From Leucogyrophana mollusca (lineage: Eukaryota; Basidiomycota; Agaricomycetes; Boletales): 64,000 bases of DNA. Positions within the stretch are counted from its first letter, which is position 1. Every line of letters starts with the position of its first letter. Of this stretch, positions 47,125 to 57,979 are shown one piece after another. A model generated the notes under the pieces. The model was not told the origin of the DNA and did not search any database. It saw only the letters and a program-made list of their open reading frames with translations. The translations under genes and the position numbers were made by a program. Location of the stretch: positions 62,001 to 126,000 of the forward strand of contig MU266359.1 in NCBI GenBank assembly GCA_021014945.1. Reading direction: 5' to 3'.

Positions 47125-49451
47125 GGCACGACGTTCTTGCACGCCTCTTCTTACGGCTCTGTCATATTCGGGGCTTCTCGATTTGTCACTTACATTACAC
47201 TTCGATTTTCTAGGAGCTTCTGGTTCCTCCTGCTCCCGTCATTTTTTTTCCACTATTCACCTGTTTACTGGATACCGTGAATAGGTTTTATTCGTATGTG
47301 TTATACGATGTGGCTCTCGCGGAGAAAGTTTTTTGTAGATTGATCTTGGGTGTTCGCCTGTTTAGAAGTGTCAGTATATGTTGGATTTGTATACATTCCT
47401 GTATTGTGTAGTCTACAGTCATTGAATTGCATACCTATTCGAAGGGTTACTATACATCACACCAGGTAGGCGGACGGAAACCTGGCAAGCCCAATAGGCA
47501 GACGATATCATGTTGTCGCTTTCGATGAAGTTCCACCACGAGGACAGCAGAGCAACTGGACGGTGTGCCTCCACCAGAGTTGCAGTGTAAGTGATCCACA
47601 CCCAAGCAAGATATTCAAATCCCAGCAGGTACAGCCCCAGGCGTAGCCAGTATCCTCTTGTACACGTGAATGGTCAATTCGAGTGGGTGACATAATAAAC
47701 AACGTTGCAACCGGGAAGTGGGACTCACCAATGTGGATGTGGGATCAGATCGCCAAAGTACGTGGACGCACTTACATATTTGTTCAAAAACGTTTGAGCA
47801 GGGAGATAGATGGAGGTACGGGCGGTTACGGTACTATGCTGCGTTGTAGTACCGTTGGGTTGGACTCAGACATGTGGCCGATGGGGTTCCAAGGAGAGCC
47901 AGTGTTTAGCTCCGGAATGGTGTACTTAACAGGTGATAGACAGACGCACCTATAGACTGTTCGACTGAAAGTAGAGTGATGGTGTGAGTGCAGGGTAGTG
48001 AGTGGCATGCGACACGTTAGCCCAGAAACATGTAGCAATCGTATTCAAGTACACCACATAGCGAGCGGTCTAATTTGCTCAAATGTACTTGGTAGTAAGC
48101 TTGGACGCCCTCGCTGAGCCAACACCGGCAGCAGCAGAGTTGTTCCACTCACCCTGCCAAAATACCGCCGCTATAACGTGCCGTGGGGAATGTAATCGAA
48201 AAAAATGAAGACATCCTACCTTCGGTGCCACCAGAGCAGTTGATAAAACCCCAAAGCGAAGGGTACTTCCCTCATCTTTTTATTGCGGAGAATGAATGAT
48301 CTGGGATAAGTAGCTGGCTGCCATCACTACATGGGGAAGTAGGCGGATGTCACACCCTCGGGATCTTCGAGAGAGTAGGAGTAGTAGTTCCTGGAGGAGC
48401 CGCCACAGATCTTGTTGGTCCATGCCTGAAACGCCCAACTGGCGCCGGATTTTGGCCCGGGCGGTGACCTTGCCAAGGAGGTTGTGGTGGCGGAAACGGC
48501 AATAGTTGTCCAGCAGACGAGGATTGTGCTTTAAGATCATGATTAGCAACTAGAGGGACACTCGCGGAGGGATAGGGCTCAGGATAGACTCTAACTTGGA
48601 TGCCCGGACGCCATCATGGACAGTGCATTCGTATATATGGGCTTCGTTCAGCCCGACCCGCATCATCCCGGAGTTCATAGGACTCTTGCTAAGTTCCTCG
48701 GCTGGGGCGCAAAGTTCAAGGTTTAATCGATTCGGAGGCTCCACATCGACGTCCTTGAAAGTTTTGACAGTCACTGTGGGGCTACTTAGCTTGTGGATTC
48801 GGAACCGAATGGTAAAATTGTATCGTGAACGTTGACGATTGTCGCCACGGATCCAAATATTCGAAGCAGATCTTCAAGTTGTACTTGTATGTAGTCGATA
48901 AGTAGCTGGTTTGTGACTAGCATAAGTATGATAGACCGGATCGTCGAGCTTCGAGTCTCTGGTGCTCGGAAGCTTCCTTCATGCCAAAAATTCAAAGTCA
49001 GCACGTTACACAGTCATCAACCTTGTCAACATCAACCTGGCACAAATTTTATCTCTCGCTGAAAAAGAAGACTTAGAGAGATGCTCTTGAATTTTTGCAG
49101 TATGCTGCCTGCACTGTCATAAATAATTCGATATACTGCACGGATCGCTCACCGAAACCAACCAGGCCGGATCGACCTTGGCTCAGCCATGCAGAGTGCA
49201 GCTAAGACATGTATCGTCGTCCCTCGTGGGGGACGGTTCGGGCGGCAATCCGTCGCACCCACGTCGTCCCCGAAGATCTTGACATATGTCAGGAGCACTG
49301 CCCTGCACTTACTCGATGTCTCTCGTCGTTCACGGGAGACCGCTGTGACATACGTAGCAGAGCTATGTTGCTTTTCAAAGGCCTTTCTGCCGTATACTAA
49401 TACAGCTCACATTCACGGAGAAACAGCCACCTCTTCGTACCTTCTCAATCA
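47125..49451. other. Gap between PX-PB1 gene and peptidase
   Basis: Apart from the unresolved minus-strand frames and a 9-bp-stem hairpin at 47828-47855, no plus-strand gene is supported; the plus ORF 47683-47955 has no motif. The last few hundred bases should hold the peptidase promoter. Confidence 0.4.
47400..49010 (-). other. Unresolved minus-strand coding-like stretches
   Basis: Several frames look more protein-like than background but do not assemble. At about 47500-47670 there is GYWLRLGLYLLGFEYLAW followed by a hydrophobic, Trp-rich run. At 48550-48775 a frame reads DVDVEPPNRLNLELCAPAEE. At 48790-49000 another reads NQLLIDYIQVQLEDLLRIFG. They may be exons of a diverged or decayed gene, or of two genes. 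No start and no family can be given. Confidence 0.25.
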
Positions 49452-51800
49452 ATGCTTTCCTTGCTTTCTTGGCTGACCCTCAGCCTAGTAGTCGTTAGTG
49501 GCGCCACTTCACCATGGACTCTCCATGAAAGGCGCTCGCATATCCCTCCGGGATGGAATCGCGCTCGCAAACACGAACCATCCGCGATAATCCCTCTACG
49601 GATTGCTCTCACTCAACCTAACATCGACCAGATTGGATCGTACTTAAATGATGTTTCCCATCCCGATTCGCCAAACTACGGTGACCACTGGACACCTGAT
49701 CAGGTTGCGACCAAATTCGCCCCCACCAAGGAGACCATTAACACAGTCCGTGATTGGTTGCTCCAAAGCGGCGTCGATCCTGCCCGGGTTGAAGTGAGCC
49801 CTGGGAAGGGGTGGTTGCATGTGAACTCGACGGTCGGAGAGGTGGAAGGACTGCTGCGCGCAAAATATTATGTTTATGTGCATGACACTGGTGCAGAGCA
49901 CGTTGGTACGTCTCGTATATTATGGTGGATATTTTTCACTAGATTGTAATTTTAGCATCCGAGAGCTACCACCTCCCAGCGCATGTAACGCCTCACGTCG
50001 ACTTTGTCACCCCTACCATCCACTTCGACGCCAGGCTTGCCCACGAAGGTGGACCCACGACAAGTGGCATTGTTACCAAGGTCTCCGCCAAAGCCAAGGG
50101 GTGCGACGAGGAAATTACCCCTTCATGCCTGCGGGCACTGTATGGGCTTCCAAATAAACCGGTTTCAGCCAAGAAAAATAGCTTTGGAATTGGTGATGTT
50201 TAGCATGGGTGCGAGTGCTCTGACGATGCTGACCAATAATATAGTGGAATTCACTCCACAGACCCACCGCCAAAGCGACCTCAATTCGTTCGCGAAGAAG
50301 TATTCTACTGGACTTAGTGGAGTTTCTCCCAAGATGGTTTCTATCGATGGTGGTACGTAAATTTTTCTGCATGACGGACGAAGCACAATTACCTACCGCT
50401 GTGGGTAAATCTAGGCGTCCTACAAACTAAGCTTACCGACGATAATTACTACGCCGAATCTAGCGCTGACCTTGAATACGGGATGTCGCTTGTTGGACCG
50501 AAGCAAGAGGTTACCCTTTACCAGGTGGGCGATACTCACCGTGGTAAGAACGAGTTCCTTGGCCTGACAGTCGGTACAACTCTAAAATGTGCATAGGTGC
50601 CTCGTTTAATAACTTTCTCGACGCAATCGACGGCTTCTACTGCATATTTGAGAATGGGGACGATGCATCCCATGACACTATTTATCCGGACAATGTCCCC
50701 GGTGGTTACAAAGGTGGCTCGATCCCTCCCTTTTTTCTTATTCCCTCTTCAGCCCTGCTAGCGATTGACTCCATTTGAAGGCAAACAACCATGCGGCACA
50801 GTCAAACCTACCAACGTCATATCTACGTCGTACAAATATAACGAGGCCGATCTTTCAGACTTGTATGCCGGTCGTCAATGCCTCGAGTACGGCAAGCTCG
50901 GAATCATGGGTATCACAGTCCTCTACCCCTCGGGCGACGACGGCGTTGAAGGCGGACGTGGCCTGTGCTTAACCCCTAAAGGTGACTCCTCGCAGTCTAC
51001 TCCTTCTAAAACATCGGCAGGCTGACATTTCGACTATCATAGGCAAGCAGACCAGCAAAGGCAAAGTTTTCAATCCTTCGTTTCCCGCCTCGTGTCCGTT
51101 CGTCACTGCCGTTGGCGCGACACGGATTGCCTCGGGAGGGTCTGTTCATGATCCCGAGAGCGCCTGGGACCACTCCGGTGGTGGATGGAGCAACTACTTT
51201 GGTATGCCTGCGTACCAGGCTGATGCCGTCAAGAGCTACTTGAAACACCACCATCCCGGGTACTCTGGTGACATTTGGAACTCTACTGGAAAGGTGTCTT
51301 CTTTCTTGCTGGAACGTGCCTCGGGAGCTGATATGGATGTATACAGTCTCGGGCATATCCTGACCTGTCTGCGATCGGGTACAACGTTATGATAGTTGTA
51401 AGCCGTCGGCGATTTTTACCTGGGTTTTCCCTCATAAAACCATTCAGATCAGAGATGAGGTCATGACCATCTCCGGAACGTCCTTATCCACCCCCATCGT
51501 CGGCGCCATTTTAACACTGGTCAACGATGCGCGCATCAATGCAGGCAAGAGACCCATAGGATTCATAAATTCTGCTGTATGTTCTACGACTGCCGTCCCC
51601 TGTCCTTTCCTCATCGCAAGCGTTTTTTTCTGCAGATCTATTCAGAGAAGTTCTCAGGAGCCTTCCACGACGTCACGACAGGGACTAACCCTGGCTGTGG
51701 AACAAAGGGGTTCGAAGCTGTTAAGGGCTGGGACCCTGTCACTGGCCTTGGGACCCCCAACTTCCCGCGGATGGTGGAGGCGTGGCTGAAACTTCGTTGA
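49452..51800 (+). CDS. Secreted sedolisin-family (S53) tripeptidyl peptidase
   Basis: Acid serine-carboxyl peptidase exported for extracellular protein digestion. ATG 49452 opens a signal peptide (MLSLLSWLTLSLVVVSGATS). The pro-domain follows (IALTQPNIDQIGSYLNDVSH, PDSPNYGDHWTPDQVATKFA). Mature-domain motifs: catalytic Glu and Asp in ESSADLEYGMS (Glu and Asp four apart, about 50457-50490), the oxyanion Asp in YPSGDDGV (about 50926-50945), GGGWSNYFGMPAYQ, YPDLSAIGYNVM after an intron, and the nucleophile in SGTSLSTP (about 51470-51495). The calcium-site region reads GWDPVTGLGTPNFPRMVEAW, ending in KLR at 51800. At least eight short introns. Whether it acts as a tripeptidyl or an endo-peptidase cannot be told. 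Confidence 0.93.
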
Positions 51801-53925
51801 CCGTTGTTGTGCTCAAGGGTCGCCCCGGTCGATTTGGGTTCGGTTTGGGCATGTGCCAGAAATTACCGCACGTCTCCCACAAAACTATGACCACCATGCA
51901 AACAGCAATTGAAGAGAATATCAATGTCAATACGAGTCGGCGGTGCCGCTTTCTCATCGGCATTAAGCATCTCTGCGGTGTTCCCAAGCTCCAAACTAAG
52001 GTCGGGTGGTTGCTATAGGTGCTAGTAAGCCAGCTTCTTTGTGGAGTGAGGAACTGGTTGCTGGAACTCAATGAGAGACCAGCCGGAGTGCCAGATCAAG
52101 CGATCGAACGAAGTCTGAGAATTGGCTTCGGGACAGGCATGCTTTATACCGCCAGATATGACCTAGTGTGGACTTAAACTGCTCGCATGTTCCGCGTAGC
52201 AATCCCCGTGACTTTCACCTCCACTGACCCTGCACAGCTTTCTGCTACCGTGGTGCTCAAGGAACGGTACCTCTCCTGTCAACGGACCTGGGACCTTACC
52301 GTGACAACATATTACGACCCAAACCAGTCGGAACCGAGCACCTCGGAATGCGGTGGAGAAATAACAAGGGTGCTACCCTCCAAAACAGCTTAGGCGAACG
52401 CGCCGGTTGCCCCGAGTTGGTGATCACCCTCTGGAAATTCGAGATTCGCACGCAAGCCACAGCAACACGAGGCATGCACGGAGGAGAGGGTAGAGATGTA
52501 TCCCAAAGGGCTGGTTTCGCAGGTCGTCCGAAAGGAAAAACAACGCCAACATTGACGAAAGCGTGTAAGTGGTCTCCAGCTAATTCCGCTGTGAGGGGGG
52601 CGCAGGGGGATCGTGCGTGGGCTTCGAAATGGCCAGTCGAACCTGACTGGCGCCCCGTCGAACTGCCTCGATTTTGAAACGTTGCGGCGGCTGAAAGCGG
52701 GTGGCCTCAAACCTTTGTATGCGGAGATAATAGACTCCAATTACAGCCCATGACGGCAGGAGCACATCCTCGGAAATATGGTCACAGGAGAGATTGCTGA
52801 CGGGGCGCTACGAAGCCTGACCTTGAAATCGACAGACTCTACGTTTCCATAAACAAACACAAAACGGAGCTTATTACATTCCCGCGAAGGTCGAGCTGTG
52901 ATAGTTCTGGAGGTAGTTCTATTTTCGACTCTTCCATCCTTGTTTCCGAGGGAAATTGAATACGCTGTAATGGGAAGTAGACCTGGCAGTGAGAATGTAG
53001 TGCGGGCAGCTTGGCTCAATATAATAGGATGTTTGACTGAAAGGAGACGAAATCAGTGACCATACGTAGCTACCCGCGAAGGGCGACGTGCCTTCTGCGG
53101 CCGACTGACCGTGACATAAACCTGGCAGACTGGACATTGGACCTGGCGAGCTTCTCCGACGCTTTGCTCTGGGCCAGAGGCTTTGGCCTTTTCCGCCATA
53201 ACGGGTAGATGATCCGCAGTCAAGGTCTGGTCAGGTGGCAGGATGTTTTGCGGCGGGGTACGTGTTCGCTCAACCGTGACGCCAGCAACGAGACGTGTAC
53301 GAACAGAGTCAATCGTACGTGAGTGTCATTGGGGGTCGGCACGGATATTACGTGCACACGTACAATACTATGAAGCTGAGGGTAGTTGTGGGGTAAGGAA
53401 AGCTTGGGAGCCTGGGTTGTAATCAGATCATGTGGCGCAAGAATGACAATTTGGACCATGCGCTGGGTTTTTCGCCTACAGGGTCTGGGTGTGAAAGACC
53501 TCATAGAGGACGAATAGCACATCATCTGACATCTAATTCGTCAAGGCAATGCATCCGTCAGAGTTCAATCAACAAAAGCGAATGAACCGTGCAATAAATC
53601 GACTTTGAAGGCTCCTTCAGGACAGCTCCCTGAACACCGTTAGTGTGAGCCAAGGCGGACGATAATTTATTCGGAGACCAGATACGGTAATAGCCCAGCG
53701 TTGACTTGCTGACTCTTGTTGATCGTACATAAAAGAAGACGCTGCAATAACGCAAATTACCCCGGATTAGCTAATCATCATATCGGGATTTTCGGAAGCG
53801 TGGAGTATATAAGGTTCGCCATCCCCGTCAACCTCTGCCCGAAGTTTTCCTCCTGCCATCCTCTGCATTTCTTGTCTCGGCTTTGTCGTACATTTGCTGC
53901 TTTCTCTCATAACATTACCACTGTC
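51801..53925. other. Intergenic, no supported gene
   Basis: Two kilobases with several 60-116-codon frames on both strands (for example 52348-52677 plus, 52390-52740 minus) that overlap one another and carry no motif. Confidence 0.5.
53806..53813 (+). promoter_or_regulatory. TATA box of the F-box/LRR-like gene
   Basis: TATATAAG 113-120 nt upstream of ATG 53926. Confidence 0.5.
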
Positions 53926-56293
53926 ATGTCTGCTGTCCTGCAATACCCACAAGAATTACTGCTTACCATCTGCGCTCATATATACGCTTCCGGCATTCCG
54001 ACTCCAGCTTCATCTCTTGATCCTCTTGCACTTGGTGAACATGGAACGCCTACAGCTCTCCCATCTTCCATGCCTCCCGGAAACTGGTCAGAGCCGACAG
54101 TTCGCAGGACCCTTGCCAATCTCTGTCTCGTAAACCACGCGTGGTACGAGGCTGCTAAACCCTGGCTCTGGCAAAAGATCGAGGTCCGTTTACCCCGGAG
54201 TTGGCTTTCCCTTGTGGATGAAATCGCTGGAGGGGAAGATGAGGCTGAAGTTGTCGATAAAGCTGCTTTGGCTGTTGAGCAGTCTATCCAGGCCGCGACC
54301 GACGCCGCTTTGGCCAGCAGCTCGTTTATGGGTATGTCCGGAGATGAGGATGCCGCAAAGAAATGGAAGGAATGCATTTTAGAGACTTTGGGCGGCCCGG
54401 ACGGATCTATACCGCCGGAGTTGCTTACTCCCCCCGCTTCTCGGGACCCGAGTCCTCGGCGTCTCCGGACGAAGAGCAAAAGTCCTGCGCGCTGGAAAAT
54501 CATGAGATCTATCAGCGACGCGGTACAAGATGTCATGGATCGCAGCGAGCCTGGGGTTTATGGTATGTGATTATTCTTGGCCTCGGATCCCCCGCTCATG
54601 TCTCTTAGTTCCAAGACTTCATGATCCCCGTCCCGGGCGCTTCGTGCAGCATATTGATTTTAACCATTTCCGGACCATTGGCATGCGCCGATCCGTCGAG
54701 GAAGGCGTAACCAGCCGGTTTGTTACCGGTGATCGCGTGGAAGCTCTGCTCAAGGTCAGCGCCTTGTTATGCAAGGCACATTATCAATTGACGCTCGCCC
54801 TGCTTAGGAAATGCCCAACCTTACCGCATTCGGTGCTACCGAATACATGGACGGTTCTTTGACTCTACCGGTGCTCAATGAGCTCCTCCTTCGTGGCGCG
54901 CCTTCACGTGGTCGAGGTCGTCCCACTCGCGGCCGTGATTTGGTTGTCGTCGACCTAAATGACCCAGAAGAAGAAGATCGCGAACGTCGGCGGGAATGTA
55001 AAGACCTGGAGGCCGTTGATCTCACAGGCTGTGTCAGTGCGGTATTTGTTGGTGCACTCACGGAGTTCGTCAACACCCATTTACATGCGCCATCAGACGG
55101 GGAGTCGAGTGGCAGCGAGGACGAAGGTCGGCGAGACGGCAGGCGCTCGCGCTCGGTGCGTTTTGTCCAGGACGAACCGCTGACTTTTCCTGGCCTCCAG
55201 CGTCTTGGTCTTCGTGGCGTAAAGTCAATTCAGCCACAGATCCTCATGCCATTTGTCCTCGCATTCCCTTCTCTCACGCACCTCGATCTCTCAGCCACAC
55301 GTGTCACTCCTGAGCTGCTCTCCGCGCTTGGCGAATCTACTGTCAGGCTTCGTTCGCTCGCACTTGCACGTTGCATACGTCTAACTGGAGAGAGCATCAA
55401 AGAGTTCCTCATTTACTCGCCTGCTGCAAGCGGCATCCAGGAACTGACACTATATGGCGACCGCACTTTCCCCTCCCCGCTATCCTCTTCGGATCTCCGG
55501 GAAATGTTTACTCTTGCTCCGTGCTTTACTTCTGGCGACCTCGTCTACCTCGACCTCTCTAGCGCACCGATCACACACGAGCTCCTCGATGTGTGTCGCC
55601 CACAGATGAAACTCCGCTCGCTTGGCTTGTCTTATATCCCGGATCTTGGGTTGGAGAGCATCGCCCAGTTTGTGAAGGAGAAGGCAGCGAATGTGGAGGT
55701 GCTGACGTTGGTATCTACGTCACCGGAGCTAGAATGGGGCCGAGCGGGTGCAGGTATGGGAGCACCGCGAGGCTCTGCAAGACAGGCGTCGATCTCACTG
55801 CACACCCAGCTTATTCGGCCACTTTGCACGGCACCTTATACGTCTACCCTCTTGTCCGCCTCCGCGCCGGCCCTTCTCCCACCTACTCGTCTCCGTGTCA
55901 TCGAGCTTTCCGTCCCAACACTTGGCGGACTTGGCGCTGGGGCCGGCTCGTGGCGCATCATCCGGAGCAAAGGCGGGCGGGGGTGGTACGTCGATACAGC
56001 CACCGGGTGGGTTGGTGGTGAATTGAAAAGAGACTTGGGGAAGGAGCACCCGTTGCGCATTGAGATGGATCGCCTAGCGGACGCGAACGGCAACGTAAGC
56101 AGTGGTGTTGGGTGGCACGCTAGAAAAATGGAGGTGAGACAAGTGTTCTCAGCCTGGTTTTCACGTGAAAACTGTTTTGGTTGCTTCCGAACAACACTGA
56201 CCGCTTTTCGTTATTCAGGTCCTTCATGGCTATGGCATGCTTGGCCGCGAGGATGGGCTTTATGGCGCTGTCTCGTTTGCATATCAAGGATAA
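53926..56293 (+). CDS. F-box/leucine-rich-repeat-like protein
   Basis: Start ATG 53926 gives MSAVLQYPQELLLTICAHIY, an F-box-like opening, with LANLCLVNHAWYEAAKPWLW about 60 residues on, as in basidiomycete F-box proteins that bind Skp1. A charged and Ser/Pro-rich insert follows. After short introns come RFVQHIDFNHFRTIGMRRSV and a series of LRR-type strands: LTFPGLQRLGLRGVKSI, FPSLTHLDLSATRVTPELL, STVRLRSLALARCIRLTGES, GDLVYLDLSSAPITHELLD and LRSLGLSYIPDLGLESIAQF. Basic and acidic low-complexity stretches interrupt the repeats (about 54900-55170). The last intron joins ARKMEV to LHGYGMLGREDGLYGAVSF, with TAA at 56291-56293. Likely a substrate-recognition subunit of an SCF ligase; target unknown. 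Confidence 0.8.
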
Positions 56294-57979
56294 GTGCATC
56301 GGCTCGACTTTCATCCTGTCATCTATACCGCGGGCCACCACCACATTGTATCAAAGCGCATCGACGTATGTTCCGTGGCCGTTCCGCTCGGGGTCGTGCT
56401 TCCATACCACACCGGACAAATTCACGACACCATTCCCCCTCTGGATCCTCGGCCATCATTGTATCTTGTTGAACACACACTTACACACACTTACTGTATG
56501 GATCTAATAGCGCCCTTCACGAGGGCTGGTTGTGAATGCATACCATTTATTCAATTTCCGATGTCGGGCTCCAATGTACCAGCGTGCGTCAGTGGATAGG
56601 CACTAGGTTCAAGCAGTGGGAGTAAGTCCCAGTGCCACGGACCGCGGACACATCTCATTCTAATTGGAGAGAGCTTGCGTCTTACGGATGAACCATGTTG
56701 TTTCTTTAGCTGTTGGTCCAGTGCTTCAGTGCGGCTGCGGAACCATCCCTATTTGGCCGAGGTCGGGATAAGCCCGCCACAAACCTCACCGCCCCTAGGC
56801 CTGTCCTTGGTGCTCGTTCTGTACTGCTTGTCAGCTGTACAGTCTGGGCCCTGAGGGTACTGTAACTTAGGGACCGAGGTAGCGCGTAGCGCTTGATACC
56901 AGGACTGCGAGGGGAGATGCTGGTCATCATCCTGGAATATCCTTCTTCCATATTCCTGTGGATGTTAGGTATCAAATGTTATCTCTACAGGATTCGATGG
57001 ACTTTAAGTGACATGGGAGATCGTCGAATCCGAGAAAGACACCCTCGACGGATAAAGGTTCTAATTTTACCTCTGACTCAACCTGAGTATCAATCTATCA
57101 TGACTGGCAGCCGATGTAGTTATACTTAGCCACAGCAGCGTTGAGAGGTCTATATAATCCAGGGCAGTTGGGTGTCAAGGGACAGGTTGTACAGCATACA
57201 GATCGGTCGATAAAGGATACTTCAGTCAAGGATTGGTCAAGGATATCTCGATTAGCGGGAGATGTCCTGAGATAATGAGCAACCCACCAGCCGCTATACT
57301 ACCCGCGTCATTCACGTTGCTTCAACGTGAATACACCGCCACCGAGCCGTGAAGCCCACCTGTGGCTCGAATGAGTCACGACAAATTATGTATGTATGAA
57401 AACATTGGAAACCGACGCACCCGAGCCACGACCACCGCACACGTTTCATGCTGTTTCATGTCAGTGCTAAGACCTTATAGCGCTTTATGCCGCGATTTCC
57501 GTTGCTTTGCCGTGGAAGAGATGTGCAGGCAGTGCAGACTGTGCATGGAATGTTCGGTCAGAAACGTCGGTCCGTATCCGGTGATGACTTGCTGCGGTGA
57601 GTTGTAGGCATTGTCCTTACCGCATCTGAGGACAATCGACTGTGTTCAGAATTCGGTGGAGGGCCCCACTGTTTTGTGGAGAACAAGACCAGAGAGTTCC
57701 ACCACAAGAGTCCGCTCACACTGCTTCGGGATTGGCGGAAGTTGCCTTTTTAGTTTGGTGGTTCAGCCGACAAATATTATTGTGTTCGTTCTTGGCGATG
57801 TGGCGCTCAGTGTAATTTGCTTGGCGGTTCACTGCATTCGAAACTCCTTTCGTCTCCAACCGTCATCTCCACACGTGGACAAGCTCCCAAGTGATCCTTA
57901 AAGCTGCTTTTGCCCCAGCTCTGCCTCATTTATTTCCCTCAAATTCGTCCCTGACCGTATACCTTCTCATAACGCAACT
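56294..57979. other. Intergenic, no supported gene
   Basis: 1.7 kb between the F-box gene and the Ca2+ exchanger. It contains a perfect 10-bp inverted repeat at 57310-57332. Open frames are short and lack motifs. Confidence 0.5.
57310..57332. repeat. Perfect 10-bp inverted repeat, 3-nt loop
   Basis: attcacgttg, ctt, caacgtgaat: the arms are exact reverse complements. It lies about 650 bp upstream of the exchanger ATG. It could be a binding site or a hairpin; no gene end lies close by. Confidence 0.6.

Noticed and set aside
52348..52740. Overlapping 109- and 116-codon frames on both strands
   Set aside because: GC-rich sequence keeps both strands open; neither shows domains, signal or splice logic.
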